A DNA stretch of 64,000 nucleotides from Cyclobacteriaceae bacterium (GTDB lineage Bacteria > Bacteroidota > Bacteroidia > Cytophagales > Cyclobacteriaceae): assembly GCA_023151255.1 (NCBI GenBank), contig JAKLJG010000009.1, forward strand, positions 42,277 through 106,276, given 5' to 3'. Below the pieces are notes generated by a model. It did not search any database, was not told the origin of the DNA, and worked only from the letters and a program-made list of their open reading frames with translations. The position numbers and the translations under genes were made by a program. Shown here piece by piece: positions 27,447 through 39,255 of this stretch. How positions within the stretch are numbered: the stretch's first letter is position 1; each line of letters begins with the position of its first letter.

Positions 27447-27447
27447 T

Positions 27448-27774
27448 ATGCTCACATTTATTATTGGCTTAATCCTGTTTTCTTGTGTATTGCTTGTTCT
27501 GGTAATCCTGGCTCAAAACGCAAAAGGCGGTGGACTTACCAGTCAGTTTGGCGGTTCCGGTGCAACCAATATAATAGGCGTTAAAAAGACAGGTGATTTG
27601 CTTGAAAAACTAACCTGGGGTTTTGCTATTGCCATCATGGTTCTTTCACTTTCAACCAATTTTATAAGTCCTTCAACAGGAGGCAAGGGAAGCGACATTC
27701 TGGATAAGGCCGGTGAACAGGCTGCACCACCCTCTACTGAAATTCCGGTAACCGATTCAGCCGGTACTAACTGA
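27448..27774 (+). CDS. secG: Preprotein translocase subunit SecG
   Basis: The 108-residue protein has two transmembrane helices (about 2-20 and 52-72). The SecG signature between them reads VILAQNAKGGGLTSQFGG. SecG is the small SecYEG subunit that speeds SecA-driven export. A short polar Gly/Pro/Thr C-terminal tail follows, as in other Bacteroidota. It is the last gene of the miaB-secG run: a strong intrinsic terminator lies 26 bp past the stop codon. Confidence 0.93.
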   Translation: MLTFIIGLILFSCVLLVLVILAQNAKGGGLTSQFGGSGATNIIGVKKTGDLLEKLTWGFAIAIMVLSLSTNFISPSTGGKGSDILDKAGEQAAPPSTEIPVTDSAGTN

Positions 27775-27797
27775 TAGTTAACACGAGCTGTATAAAA

Positions 27798-27826
27798 AGA
27801 GCCCGCTGCAGACGGGCTTTTTTTTG
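27798..27826 (+). terminator. Intrinsic terminator after secG
   Basis: The stem AGCCCG / CGGGCT (27800-27805 with 27813-27818) has a 7-base loop and a run of T to 27825. An A-run on the left lets it also serve the converging gene 27843-28568. Confidence 0.85.
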
Positions 27827-27842
27827 TTAGAACTTTACCCAA

Positions 27843-28568
27843 TTATTCAAGTTTAGAAATGTGCTTTACAAATAAACGCTTGGCAACGGGCATCAGGGTT
27901 TCTGTAAACGGAAATTTTACACGCGACAAAATAAGGTAGGTTGCCGGATTAGGCATCTCCTTGAAGCGCTTAACCAGGTTGATCTTTATACTTTCATACG
28001 GAACAACAGGGCTTTTCGGAACAGTCTCAACAAACTCTGTATTCAGGCTGCGCAGTTGCTCATATTGCTCTTCATAAATACTAAGTTGATAACGATAAAC
28101 ACTGGTTTCTTTTTCCGGGGGAACCGTTACAAATAAATACCCTTCGCGGGCATAAAGCGGAGTAACACCAATAGGCGATATTTCACATTGCGATTCAACG
28201 TACTCGTAAATTACCGAACCTTCCTGTAGCGAATCTTTAAACCGGGGAATCGCCCACTCGATTATAGAAGTTAGTTCATTCATTACCGAATCATCCTCAA
28301 TCATCTCCCGGTAAGTAAGTTCAAGTTTCTTGAACTCTTCCAAAGACAGTTCCTTCGGAAATGACTCGCGGATTAGCGCTTTGTTCTCCTTTACCGCCTG
28401 CAGATTCTGGTAGTGAAAAACCAAATCGCTTAAAAACGGATACAATGCCACGCGTCCAAACGATTCCTTAACCGTTTTCAGGTACGCCAGCAATATGTAT
28501 CGCTTGTATTCAAAATCAATCAGTCCCTGGGTAAGCCAATCTTTCGATAACCGGTCCATATTCTTCAA
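27843..28568 (-). CDS. Unrecognised cytoplasmic protein
   Basis: The 241-residue protein has no signal peptide and no membrane helix. It is mainly helical in the first half (KRYILLAYLKTVKESFGRV, LSLEEFKKLELTYREMIED) and mixed in the second, ending in a basic stretch (MPVAKRLFVKHISKLE). No known motif was recognised. A second Met at codon 4 (MDRLSKDW) is an equally likely start. It is convergent with secG and divergent from groES, with 265 bp between the start codons. It looks like a genuine gene by codon use and length. Confidence 0.65.
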   Translation of the reverse strand: MKNMDRLSKDWLTQGLIDFEYKRYILLAYLKTVKESFGRVALYPFLSDLVFHYQNLQAVKENKALIRESFPKELSLEEFKKLELTYREMIEDDSVMNELTSIIEWAIPRFKDSLQEGSVIYEYVESQCEISPIGVTPLYAREGYLFVTVPPEKETSVYRYQLSIYEEQYEQLRSLNTEFVETVPKSPVVPYESIKINLVKRFKEMPNPATYLILSRVKFPFTETLMPVAKRLFVKHISKLE

Positions 28569-28833
28569 CCAAATTTTGTAAAAGTTACTAATTGATTAAA
28601 CGTTGTTCAAGCACGGTTAATACAACCACCGGGCCCAAAAAGTTGTCGTTGTAATACTGCCATCCTGCCAGTTCCAGCCATCGGAAGTTGGCAGAACAGA
28701 GGTTTAAACAGCATAGAAAACTGCCATTTTGCTGTGTTTTAAGTCCATTTTTGCCACCAAAGCAGACTGGCACAATAGGTGTTATTCAGGGCACCTGTCA
28801 AACTTGTTAAACCTAAAAATCAATAAACTGTAT

Positions 28834-30767
<1,934 letters not shown>

Positions 30768-30788
30768 TGTCTTACCTAATTCATCCAT

Positions 30789-30819
30789 ACAAAGCCTCAC
30801 CCTATGGGTGGGGCTTTTC
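30789..30819 (+). terminator. Intrinsic terminator after groEL
   Basis: The hairpin AAGCCTCACCC / GGGTGGGGCTT has a 3-base loop (one G-T pair) and is followed by TTTTCTATTTT. It separates groESL from the TerB-like gene. Confidence 0.8.
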
Positions 30820-30873
30820 TATTTTGACAGATTTGATTTGCTGCGTAACTTACATGCCTCAAACAAACAACCC

Positions 30874-31239
30874 ATGGTTATCCATAAGACTTTTGCTGAC
30901 TTTGTATTGTTTCTGTACGTACACATGGCTCACGCTGATGGCGAATTTCATGAAACTGAAGTGAAGGTGGTTAAGGAAAAAATGAAAAAACTATACCCCA
31001 ATGAATCGGACTACGACAGGAAACTAAAAGAAGCCATGGCACTGTACATGGATTTTGATAAAAACCAGTTGCGCACGCTGTTTCGCGACACCTTCAAACA
31101 CTTTTCAGAAGTTAAATTCCCGGTTAAATACCACATTTATACCGACTTGTATGATATTATCAATGCCGATGGAAAGATTGATGAGTCGGAAACAGATGCA
31201 TTGAATACGTTGAAAGAAATTATTGATATATCGCACTGA
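30874..31239 (+). CDS. TerB-like (tellurite-resistance-fold) protein
   Basis: The 121-residue all-helical protein has paired acidic metal-site-like motifs: AHADGEFHETEVKVVKE near the start and NADGKIDESETDALNTL near the end. This is the duplicated pattern of the TerB/DUF533 fold. TerB-family proteins are implicated in envelope stress and metal or tellurite resistance, but single-gene members like this one have no settled role. The ATG at 30874 is chosen because the conserved part starts just after it and an upstream extension would overlap the groEL terminator. It ends 20 bp before a bidirectional terminator. Confidence 0.75.
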   Translation: MVIHKTFADFVLFLYVHMAHADGEFHETEVKVVKEKMKKLYPNESDYDRKLKEAMALYMDFDKNQLRTLFRDTFKHFSEVKFPVKYHIYTDLYDIINADGKIDESETDALNTLKEIIDISH

Positions 31240-31258
31240 ACAACAAGCTGAATATTTA

Positions 31259-31292
31259 TAAAAAAGGCCCGGTTAACTCGGGCTTTTTTATT
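31259..31292. terminator. Bidirectional intrinsic terminator
   Basis: AAAAAG-GCCCG, a short loop, then CGGGC-TTTTTT makes a hairpin flanked by A- and T-runs. It is placed between the TerB-like gene (+) and the OPT transporter gene (-) and can serve both. Confidence 0.8.
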
Positions 31293-31318
31293 TAAGAGAT
31301 AAGTCCTTCTCAGGTATG

Positions 31319-33364
31319 TTACTCTTTTTTAATCCCAATTTTATATAACCAATAAGCCATTGCGGCAAAAAACACAACCCCCAGCAGGTTATAACCGCCA
31401 TGGCCTAAGCCGTCACTAATAGCATGTTCGGCATTAACATACTGTAGCGCCTTAAAAATATCTTCATCAACGGAAAGCAGGGCAACAACCACGCCCGCCA
31501 AGGCTCCTCCGGCAATTAATCCGGTGGCGAACAAACTACCCCTACCTAACTCATCATCAGCTTTTACAGCATGTTTTTTCTCCAACTGCCAATCAGTAAC
31601 GCCCTTAATGGCTCCACCAATAAAAATGGGAAGCGTAGTGGATAGTGGCAGATACAAACCAATAGCAAAGGCCAGCGCTTTCACTCCGCATAACTCAACC
31701 ATTACCGCTATGAAAACGCCTGCCATTACAAATTGCCAGTCGAGATTAAAAGAAAGAATACCGCGAGCTAACGTAGCCATAAGAGTGGCTTGTGGTGCCG
31801 AGAATTTATCACTGCCGATGGCATGCGTATAGCCTTGGGCAACCATGTCGGCCGTTGGGGTATCAAGCACTTTTACTACTATGCCTATGGCAATTGATGA
31901 TACAATTGCACCAATAAAAAGGGCTAATTGTTGATAGCGCGGTGTGGCGCCTACAATAAAGCCAGTCTTTAAATCCTGCGAGGTTGCTCCGGCATTAGCT
32001 GCTGCGATGCAAATCATACCGCCCACAACAAGAGCCAGTGGCTCATATAGTTTTCCGCTCCATCCAACGGCAGTAAAAATTAAACACGTTCCCATTAACG
32101 TAGCGATAGTCATGCCGGAGATCGGGCTGTTGCTTGAACCCACAAGTCCTACAATGCGGCTGGCTACTGTTACAAAAAAGAAACCGAAAACAATAATCAG
32201 AATTCCTATCAGAAGCTTCTGCAGTAACCCTTCGCCCGGAATGTTCGGCATAATAGTTAGTACAGCTATCAGGATAATGCTGCCGAAGATTACCACCTTA
32301 AACGAAAGATCCCGTTCGGTACGAAGTACACCAGCCGAACCTTTTTCTTTCAGTGAAGCAATGCTTTCTTTAAAAGAGCTGATAATCGTTGGCATGGTCT
32401 TCATCAGCGTAATAAATCCGCCTGCGGCAACTGCACCGGCACCAATTTGCCGGATGTAGGCACGGTAAATGGCATCGGCATAGCTGGCAAAGGTATGCGC
32501 GGCCGGATCCCATCCACCAGGTCCGCCCGGTTTGGTAATATCGGCCAGATAACCCAGCTTAACTAACTGGAGAGCAATGGTATCAGCCGGAACAAGGGTG
32601 GCCAGCAACGGATTTAAACCCCACCAGGCTAATACGGAACCCGCAACCAAAACACCCGAAATTTTTGGACCTATGATATAACCCACACCGAGATACTCCG
32701 GTGTTATTTCACCCCGCGTAGCAGCCGATGGCCAAAATTTATTTAGCTGGCTGGTGACATACGATGGCGTTTCGGCAATAACATGAAAAACCTTTTGAAG
32801 CATAGCATACACCAATGCCACGCCCATGCCGATAAATGCAGTCTGTGCAAACACACCTCCCTTTTCGCCAGCTTGTAATACAGAACCACACGCTGTACCT
32901 TCAGGGTAAGGCAATGTTCCGTGTTCCTTAACTATCAATGAGCGTCTTAAGGGAATCATCATCAGCGTACCCAGCATACCGCCAAAAGCAGCAAGAATAA
33001 GTATGGTTAAATAGTTAAAGTAGGATTCACCAACACTTACGCCATCGGGCCCGGGCGATAAAAACAAAAATCCAGGAAGTGTAAATACAACTCCGGCTGC
33101 AATAGATTCGCCAGCGGAACCGGTTGTCTGAATAATGTTGTTTTCAAGGATGGTTGTTTTCAGAAATTTCCTGCCTAGCGTTATCGCAATTACAGCTATC
33201 GGTATGGAGGCCGAAACGGTAAGCCCCGCTTTTAAGGCAAGGTACACGGTTGACGATCCGAAGATGATACCAAACAAGGCACCAAAAACAACCGACTTAA
33301 GTGTGAATTCAGGTATGTTTTGTTCGGGAGAAATGTACGGTCTGAACGCTTTGGTTTGCTCCAT
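31319..33364 (-). CDS. OPT-family oligopeptide transporter
   Basis: The 681-residue polytopic membrane protein has about sixteen hydrophobic helices. Family landmarks are visible: [18 protein letters not shown] at the N-terminus, then [38 protein letters not shown], and [16 protein letters not shown]. This is the prokaryotic OPT branch, which imports peptides and sometimes metal-chelates with protons. It starts 3 bp after the POT-family gene on the same strand, forming a two-gene peptide-uptake unit. Confidence 0.92.
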   Translation of the reverse strand: MEQTKAFRPYISPEQNIPEFTLKSVVFGALFGIIFGSSTVYLALKAGLTVSASIPIAVIAITLGRKFLKTTILENNIIQTTGSAGESIAAGVVFTLPGFLFLSPGPDGVSVGESYFNYLTILILAAFGGMLGTLMMIPLRRSLIVKEHGTLPYPEGTACGSVLQAGEKGGVFAQTAFIGMGVALVYAMLQKVFHVIAETPSYVTSQLNKFWPSAATRGEITPEYLGVGYIIGPKISGVLVAGSVLAWWGLNPLLATLVPADTIALQLVKLGYLADITKPGGPGGWDPAAHTFASYADAIYRAYIRQIGAGAVAAGGFITLMKTMPTIISSFKESIASLKEKGSAGVLRTERDLSFKVVIFGSIILIAVLTIMPNIPGEGLLQKLLIGILIIVFGFFFVTVASRIVGLVGSSNSPISGMTIATLMGTCLIFTAVGWSGKLYEPLALVVGGMICIAAANAGATSQDLKTGFIVGATPRYQQLALFIGAIVSSIAIGIVVKVLDTPTADMVAQGYTHAIGSDKFSAPQATLMATLARGILSFNLDWQFVMAGVFIAVMVELCGVKALAFAIGLYLPLSTTLPIFIGGAIKGVTDWQLEKKHAVKADDELGRGSLFATGLIAGGALAGVVVALLSVDEDIFKALQYVNAEHAISDGLGHGGYNLLGVVFFAAMAYWLYKIGIKKE

Positions 33365-33367
33365 AGG

Positions 33368-34612
33368 TTACGATTGAGGTTGGTTGGGAACTAAAAACTT
33401 ATTATAGATTAACATCAATATAGTGGATAGAATACCGATTCCTGCTAAAGTGTACCACATCATGGAAGGATTCGTATTCAGGTAAGAGCCGCGCAGCCAA
33501 TCGGCTATTATACCAGCCGTGAAGGAACCGATAGCTACCGGCAGGAAAGCGAAGCCCATGAATGTACCCACTTGGTGCTTTGGCGCCAGCGACCCAACAT
33601 ACTCATAAAAGCGGGGTGCCTGGATTGCTTCACCTAAAGCAAAAAAGAAAATGCCAATTATTGCTGCCGGTACTGTTGCCCATACTCCAATTATAATCCA
33701 CGAAAGACTGGCGATACTGAAGCCCAATGTCATGGCTGTTATCGGTTTCCATTTGCTTACCAATGCTGTTACCGGAACCGTAAGGATAATAATGCTCCAG
33801 GCATCGACTGTTTCCAGTAATTCAAACCGCTCGAATTTTAAAACATCGGTAACGTAAAAAGGGAATGAATAAAAAATCTGCCAAAACATCATCCAGAAGC
33901 CGGAGAATATTAACAGAAAGATTATGAAGCGCAGATTGCCGAAAACAAGCATCATATCACCAAACACTTTTTGAAAAGTCCGGACCTCAGCCGGCTCACT
34001 GCTTTCAACCGGTTCTTTAAAAAACAAAACCGTTCCGATGATCAGAAAAAAGGAAGTAATGGATGACATGATTAGAACATATTCAATTCCCCACGTTTCA
34101 CGAACCTGCAGAGCGAGTATGGGGCCAATGGCGCCACCCAGATTAACAAGCGTGTAATAAATGGAGAAGCCCAAAGCCTGAGCATCCTTTTTACTTGTTT
34201 TGGCTACTGTTCCAACGATGCATGGTTTAATCAATGATCCGCCTATCGCAGTCAACAAAAGGACAACCAGTACATAGTTGGCAACGAAGTCTTGCCCAAA
34301 CTCAAGTCCGGCTAACCCAATCAGAAAATAGCCGATACAGAAGAAAGCAAAACAGGCAATAAGCGTTTTACGAAAGCCATATTTGTCAACAAATACTCCG
34401 GCTACAATCGGAAGGGAATAAAGCACCAGATTAAAGATACCTGCTAAAAAACCGGCTTCTTCCTGAAGCCCGACTTTTGTAGCCAGGTAAACGGTGAGCA
34501 CCGCTTTTGAACCGTAATAAGCAAACCGTTCAAAAAGTTCAAGTGTGTTGGCTATCCAAAAAGTTGAACTGAATCCGGTCTTAGTTTGAGTAATTCGTTC
34601 CTGGATTGTCAT
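33368..34612 (-). CDS. POT/MFS-family transporter, probably peptide
   Basis: The 414-residue protein has about twelve transmembrane helices. The first reads FWIANTLELFERFAYYG, matching the proton-dependent oligopeptide transporter (POT) helix 1 motif ExxERFxYYG. It is followed by GVFVDKYGFRKTLI, the helix 2-3 loop. POT members import di- and tripeptides with protons. At 414 residues it is shorter than the usual POT size (around 450-500), so a generic MFS role is possible. It is upstream of and nearly touching the OPT gene. Confidence 0.8.
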   Translation of the reverse strand: MTIQERITQTKTGFSSTFWIANTLELFERFAYYGSKAVLTVYLATKVGLQEEAGFLAGIFNLVLYSLPIVAGVFVDKYGFRKTLIACFAFFCIGYFLIGLAGLEFGQDFVANYVLVVLLLTAIGGSLIKPCIVGTVAKTSKKDAQALGFSIYYTLVNLGGAIGPILALQVRETWGIEYVLIMSSITSFFLIIGTVLFFKEPVESSEPAEVRTFQKVFGDMMLVFGNLRFIIFLLIFSGFWMMFWQIFYSFPFYVTDVLKFERFELLETVDAWSIIILTVPVTALVSKWKPITAMTLGFSIASLSWIIIGVWATVPAAIIGIFFFALGEAIQAPRFYEYVGSLAPKHQVGTFMGFAFLPVAIGSFTAGIIADWLRGSYLNTNPSMMWYTLAGIGILSTILMLIYNKFLVPNQPQS

Positions 34613-34688
34613 CCTGCAAAAAGAAAATTAGGTTTGGTTAAAGCCAAAGTAGTTGTATTAATTCAATAAATCAATGCAATAAAATAAA

Positions 34689-34716
34689 AAAGCCTGCGGT
34701 ATACCGCAGGCTTTTT
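34689..34716. terminator. Intrinsic terminator after pckG
   Basis: The perfect hairpin AGCCTGCGGT / ACCGCAGGCT (34691-34700 with 34703-34712) has a 2-base centre. A-rich sequence lies on its left and T-rich on its right. It mainly serves minus-strand pckG. Confidence 0.85.
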
Positions 34717-34763
34717 CACATTCGTACTCCAACTTGAAGTCGTAGTACGCCTAAATGGAATGG

Positions 34764-36611
34764 TTAACGTTCGGGTTCCAGGCTCCACTTCTCGGGAGAA
34801 CGCCATAGGCTGGAAAGCAGCAGTTCGCGCATGAAGATAAATTCCTTAGGAAGCCTGTCGTACATCCGTTCAAACAGTTCGGCATGGCTAAGCAGTTCCT
34901 GCTTCCATTGCTCACGGTCAATCTCCATAATCCGATCAAACTCCTGTTTCGAAAAGTCTAAACCTCTCCAATCAATATCATCGTAATGAGGCATCCATCC
35001 TATCGGGCTTTCAACGGCATTGGTTTTGCCACTTATCTTCTGAACAATCCATTTCAACACGCGCATATTATCACCAAAGCCTGGCCATAAAAAGTTGCCC
35101 TTATCATCTTTACGGAACCAGTTCACACCAAATACGCGGGGCGGATTAGGAATATCGCGGCCAAATTGCAGCCAGTGATTAAAGTAATCACCCATGTGAT
35201 AGCCACAGAAGGGCAGCATAGCAAACGGGTCGCGTCTTACTTTGCCCACTTCGCCAAAGGCAGCAGCCGTCATTTCCGAGCCCATGGTGGCTGCCAGGTA
35301 AACACCATAGTTCCAGTTATGGGCCTGGTAAATAAGCGGCACTGTGGTGCTTCTCCTTCCACCAAAGATAAAGGCACCAATGGGCACGCCATTCGGATTT
35401 TCCCAATCCGGATCAATCGAGGGGCATTGCGATGCGGGAGCAGTGAACCGTGCATTCGGGTGAGCCGCAGGTTTACCAGAAGCCGGATCATACTTTTGTC
35501 CGCGCCAGTCGGTTAAATTTTTTGGAACTTCTTTGGTCATCCCCTCCCACCATACATCGCCATCTTCGGTAATGGCCACATTGGTAAAGATGGTATTCTT
35601 AGCGATGGTCTTCATCGCGTTGGGATTGGTCTTTTCGTTGGTTCCGGGAGCCACACCAAAGTAGCCGTACTCCGGATTAATAGCATAAAGTCGTCCGTCT
35701 TTACCGGGTTTAATCCATGCAATATCATCTCCTACAGTGGTTACTTTCCAATCGCTTAATTCCTTTGGCGGAATAAGCATGGCAAAGTTGGTTTTACCGC
35801 AGGCACTTGGAAAAGCAGCAGCAACGTACGTCTTTTCCTTTTCAGGGTTTTCTACACCAAGGATGAGCATGTGCTCGGCCAGCCATCCTTCTTCACGGGC
35901 CATAGAGCTTGCGATGCGTAAAGCAAAACATTTTTTACCGAGTAGGGCATTTCCGCCATAGCCTGATCCATAAGAAACAATTGAACGTTCTTCAGGATAA
36001 TGAACAATATATTTGGTTGTCGGGTTAGTGGGCCATGTCGAATCCTGCTGGCCGGGTTTTAGCGGTGCACCTACCGTGTGCAGGCATTTTACAAAATCGC
36101 CATTAGTACCAAGCACATCCATCACCCGTTTGCCTACACGCGTCATAATGTGCATGTTTACAACCACGTATTCCGAATCAGTAATTTCAATACCAACATG
36201 CGCAATGGGCGAGCCAACCGGCCCCATGCTGAAGGGAATTACATACATGGTGCGACCCGCCATACAACCGGCCATAAGTTGATCCAGCGTTTGTTTCATT
36301 TCTTTAGGATCAACCCAATTGTTGGTAGGGCCGGCATCTTCTTTTCTGCGGCTGCAGATGTAGGTTCTGTCTTCTACCCGGGCAACATCGCTGGGGTCGG
36401 AAAAGCAGGCAAAACTGTTTGGCCGCTTAGCAGGATTTAAACGAATAAATGTTCCTTTCTCAACCAGCTTGTTACATAATTCATCATACTCTGCAGAGCT
36501 TCCATCGCACCAGCGTATTTGGTCAGGTCTGCACAAATCAGCTATTTGTTTTACCCAGTTAAGGGCAGCCTCATGTTTTATGGCATAAGCGGATACCAAT
36601 TCGTCAGTCAT
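34764..36611 (-). CDS. pckG: Phosphoenolpyruvate carboxykinase (GTP)
   Basis: The 615-residue enzyme converts oxaloacetate and GTP to phosphoenolpyruvate, CO2 and GDP, the committed step of gluconeogenesis. The GTP-type P-loop [14 protein letters not shown] is at residues 266-279. Other landmarks are the PEP site [19 protein letters not shown] (209-227), the Mn/kinase-2 region [12 protein letters not shown] and a C-terminal guanine-binding region [22 protein letters not shown]. Length is normal for the GTP class, and it is clearly not the ATP class (PckA). It is monocistronic with its own terminator and divergent from a small exported protein. Confidence 0.96.
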   Translation of the reverse strand: MTDELVSAYAIKHEAALNWVKQIADLCRPDQIRWCDGSSAEYDELCNKLVEKGTFIRLNPAKRPNSFACFSDPSDVARVEDRTYICSRRKEDAGPTNNWVDPKEMKQTLDQLMAGCMAGRTMYVIPFSMGPVGSPIAHVGIEITDSEYVVVNMHIMTRVGKRVMDVLGTNGDFVKCLHTVGAPLKPGQQDSTWPTNPTTKYIVHYPEERSIVSYGSGYGGNALLGKKCFALRIASSMAREEGWLAEHMLILGVENPEKEKTYVAAAFPSACGKTNFAMLIPPKELSDWKVTTVGDDIAWIKPGKDGRLYAINPEYGYFGVAPGTNEKTNPNAMKTIAKNTIFTNVAITEDGDVWWEGMTKEVPKNLTDWRGQKYDPASGKPAAHPNARFTAPASQCPSIDPDWENPNGVPIGAFIFGGRRSTTVPLIYQAHNWNYGVYLAATMGSEMTAAAFGEVGKVRRDPFAMLPFCGYHMGDYFNHWLQFGRDIPNPPRVFGVNWFRKDDKGNFLWPGFGDNMRVLKWIVQKISGKTNAVESPIGWMPHYDDIDWRGLDFSKQEFDRIMEIDREQWKQELLSHAELFERMYDRLPKEFIFMRELLLSSLWRSPEKWSLEPER

Positions 36612-36728
36612 AGCATTAAGGATTATAAAAGAGCGCTCAAATTAAGCATTCGTTATACGAAAATGAAATGTTCAATCGTTTGCAGAAATACAAATCAATA
36701 ACTCATATTCGCAACAAATTGATGTAAA

Positions 36729-37205
36729 ATGAATTACCGATTAAAAGTTTGGTTTCTGACCACGTTGTTAAATGCCGGTTGTTTGGTATCGGTCTATGGT
36801 CAGGATTCATCAGCACCCACCATATCCGATGAGGACCTGAAGCAATATGCCGTGGTAATGGACTCTATTAATGATTTAACCGAACAACTAAAGAACAGGC
36901 TTTCGGGCCTTATAAAAAATAACCCGAAAATTTCGGAAGCACGCTATAACCAGCTTTCGCAACTCGGCAACGACCAGGAAAAACTAAAGGCCGCCAAAGC
37001 CACACCCGAAGAACTTGCTGCGCTGCAGGAAATAAATTTGAGACGTACAGAAGAAACCATTAAACTGTCCGAAATACTCAAGAGCCTGACTACCCAAAAA
37101 CTCGGTTCTGAATTGTACAGTAAGATACGGACTGCCCTCAAATCCGATCCAGAGGTAAAGGCCCGGTACGAAAAAATCGTTTCCGACTTAAAAAAGAAAC
37201 CGTAA
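36729..37205 (+). CDS. Exported helical protein, DUF4168-like
   Basis: The 158-residue protein has a signal peptide (residues 1-24, ending SVYGQ). The mature part is helical and charged. SDEDLKQYAVVMDSINDL near the start and SELYSKIRTALKSDPEVKARYEKI near the end resemble the two halves of DUF4168 domains, whose function is unknown. The similarity is from memory and moderate. It is divergent from pckG (117 bp between starts) and 59 bp upstream of the M15 peptidase gene on the same strand, which has its own promoter. Confidence 0.65.
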   Translation: MNYRLKVWFLTTLLNAGCLVSVYGQDSSAPTISDEDLKQYAVVMDSINDLTEQLKNRLSGLIKNNPKISEARYNQLSQLGNDQEKLKAAKATPEELAALQEINLRRTEETIKLSEILKSLTTQKLGSELYSKIRTALKSDPEVKARYEKIVSDLKKKP

Positions 37206-37237
37206 CTGTAAGATTTTCAGAATTTAACAACCCTTAT

Positions 37238-37245
37238 TACCTTTG
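37238..37245 (+). promoter_or_regulatory. -7 box (TACCTTTG) of the M15 peptidase-GH1 unit
   Basis: TACCTTTG exactly fits TAnnTTTG and sits 19 bases before the ATG at 37265. The matching -33 element is weak (TTTC near 37214). Confidence 0.5.
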
Positions 37246-37264
37246 CAGGGTTATTTTTTAACCC

Positions 37265-38065
37265 ATGCTCAGGTATACCGCCCTTGTATTTTTTGCCTGG
37301 TATTTTGCACTTCCGGCATTCGCCCAAACCAGCGGCCCGTTTGATTCGTACGACTGCCGCAGTGAGATTGAGATTATCCGGTTATTGGAACGGGAAAAGC
37401 AACTAAAAGAACAGGCCCGCCTTGATTCGATAGCGAAAGCGCAGCAACAGCTTCAACTGGCTACACAGGTCTATTTCATCGAAGATACCATTAACGGATG
37501 GCGCTTGTGGACCGTGGTGCCAAACTATGCGTTTGGAAAAAATCGCGGAGAGTTGCCAATGATTACCGCCCTTGAAGCATTGCACCCTTACTTTCGTGAT
37601 AAAGTTCTGCAACTGATACAACTTGCCCGCGCAAAAGGTATTGAACTTGCTGTAGTTGAAACATACCGCACGCGGGCCAAGCAAGCAGAATATAAAAGCA
37701 TGGGCAAGCGCTATACGCGTACCGGGGCGGGCAATTCAAAGCACCAATATGGTCTGGCAATTGATCTGGTGCCGATTGTTAATGGCCAAGCCCAATGGCA
37801 TAACATGCAGCTTTGGCGAAAGGTTGGCGTTATCGGAGAGCGGCTTGGCTTACGATGGGGAGGCCGTTGGCGTTCACCATTTGACCCCGGCCACTTTGAG
37901 TGGACCGCGGGCCTCGGCCCCGATGATCTAGCAAAAGGAAAAATGCCTGCCGTGCCTAAAAAAGAATTACAGTACCCCTGCCTGGAAGACGACTTGAAGT
38001 TATTGAAAAAATACTGGAATGAGTGGGAAGTAAGCCAGTCGTCATTAGCCCGCCAGCAACGGTGA
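37265..38065 (+). CDS. M15-family peptidase (VanY/LAS-type peptidoglycan peptidase)
   Basis: The 266-residue protein has a signal peptide (about 1-20, ending FAQ). After a helical linker comes a LAS-fold metallopeptidase domain: ELAVVETYRTRAKQAEYKS, then zinc motif SKHQYGLAIDLV (His and Asp ligands), then GGRWRSPFDPGHFEW with the last zinc His. Such enzymes cut D-Ala-containing peptide bonds in peptidoglycan, and L-Ala-D-Glu bonds in endolysin relatives; the bond cut here is unknown. The last codon overlaps the next gene's GTG start in a GTGA, so the GH1 gene is translationally coupled. Confidence 0.88.
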   Translation: MLRYTALVFFAWYFALPAFAQTSGPFDSYDCRSEIEIIRLLEREKQLKEQARLDSIAKAQQQLQLATQVYFIEDTINGWRLWTVVPNYAFGKNRGELPMITALEALHPYFRDKVLQLIQLARAKGIELAVVETYRTRAKQAEYKSMGKRYTRTGAGNSKHQYGLAIDLVPIVNGQAQWHNMQLWRKVGVIGERLGLRWGGRWRSPFDPGHFEWTAGLGPDDLAKGKMPAVPKKELQYPCLEDDLKLLKKYWNEWEVSQSSLARQQR

Positions 38066-39255
38066 AAACTTTTCCCGACCACTTTATCTTTGGCACCAGT
38101 ACGGCTGCCGCCCAGATTGAAACTGCTTTTGAACACGATTGGCAAGGTGTTAAAGCACGAGATGGTTCAAGTTTCATACGTACCACTGACCATGAACTGC
38201 GCTTTAAAGACGATGCCGAAATCATCGCCTCGCTTGCCCCCGGTTACCGCATGAGCCTGCAATGGAGCCGGTTGCAACGTGAACCGTTCGGAAAATTAAG
38301 CTCCGAGACAGTTAGCGCTTATCATGAGTTTCTTACAGCCCTAAAAGAAAGAGGTGTTTCAATTATGATGGTGCTTCATCATTTTACCAACCCCCTGTGG
38401 TTTGCCAAAAGTGGCGGATGGGAGAACAGCACCAACATTGCGATGTGGGTTGATTACTGCCAAAAGGTACTTGATGAATTCGGGCATTATATTTCAAGCT
38501 GGAATACCTTTAACGAGCCAAACGTGTACGCCAGCTATGGCTGGATAACCGGATTCTTTCCACCATTCAAAATCAACCCGTACCTGGCCGGCAAAGTAGT
38601 TAAGAATATGGGCAACGCCCACAACCAGGTGTACGACTGTATTAAAAATAAATTTCCGGATCATCCGGTTGGCATTTCACACAATGCTACCCTGTTCACC
38701 CATGAAAATATACTCGGCTGGTTTCCGGCCCGCTTAAGCGACTGGTGGTTTATGGAGTATGTTCCCAGTCACTTTGAAAAGGCTGACTTTTTTGGAATGA
38801 GTTACTATGCGCGTGTTTCGCACGACCCCATGCCCATAACTTTCGTTGATACACCTGAAAAAATTAAAGCGCACGGCAAAGCCCATGACGACATGTGGGA
38901 GTATCACCCCGAAGGCCTGCGCACCTGCCTGGAACGTTATTGGATGAAGTATAAAAAACCCATTATCATTACTGAAAATGGTGTGTGTGATGCGCACGAT
39001 GAATTGCGGCAAAAGGCCATTGGCGATTATGCCCATATCGTGCTTAAAGCTATTGAAGACGGTATAGACGTTAGAGGGTATTACTGGTGGAGCACCTGGG
39101 ATAATTTCGAATGGCACCTGGGACCTTCCATGAAATTCGGGCTTTACACGTGCGAACCAGAAACAATGGAAAGGCGCAAAAAGAAAAGTGCCGATTTATA
39201 TGCTTCGCTTGCCTTCTCCAAAGATTTGCGCGTATTACACAAGGAGTTAGTCTAA
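38062..39255 (+). CDS. Glycoside hydrolase family 1 (beta-glucosidase-like)
   Basis: The 397-residue enzyme begins [17 protein letters not shown]. The acid/base Glu is in [10 protein letters not shown] and the nucleophile Glu in [10 protein letters not shown]1 enzymes are retaining beta-glucosidases, beta-galactosidases or related, acting on short sugars. No signal peptide is seen, so it is probably cytoplasmic. The chain is shorter than the usual 440-480 residues. The start is taken as GTG at 38062, because it forms a GTGA overlap with the previous stop and because homology begins right after it; an ATG at 38023 would overlap by 43 bp. Its end overlaps convergent glpK by 9 bp. Confidence 0.88.
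   Translation: MKTFPDHFIFGTSTAAAQIETAFEHDWQGVKARDGSSFIRTTDHELRFKDDAEIIASLAPGYRMSLQWSRLQREPFGKLSSETVSAYHEFLTALKERGVSIMMVLHHFTNPLWFAKSGGWENSTNIAMWVDYCQKVLDEFGHYISSWNTFNEPNVYASYGWITGFFPPFKINPYLAGKVVKNMGNAHNQVYDCIKNKFPDHPVGISHNATLFTHENILGWFPARLSDWWFMEYVPSHFEKADFFGMSYYARVSHDPMPITFVDTPEKIKAHGKAHDDMWEYHPEGLRTCLERYWMKYKKPIIITENGVCDAHDELRQKAIGDYAHIVLKAIEDGIDVRGYYWWSTWDNFEWHLGPSMKFGLYTCEPETMERRKKKSADLYASLAFSKDLRVLHKELV

Noticed and set aside
31944..32459. Plus-strand frame of 171 codons
   Set aside because: It is antisense to the OPT transporter, whose family motifs are continuous on the minus strand.
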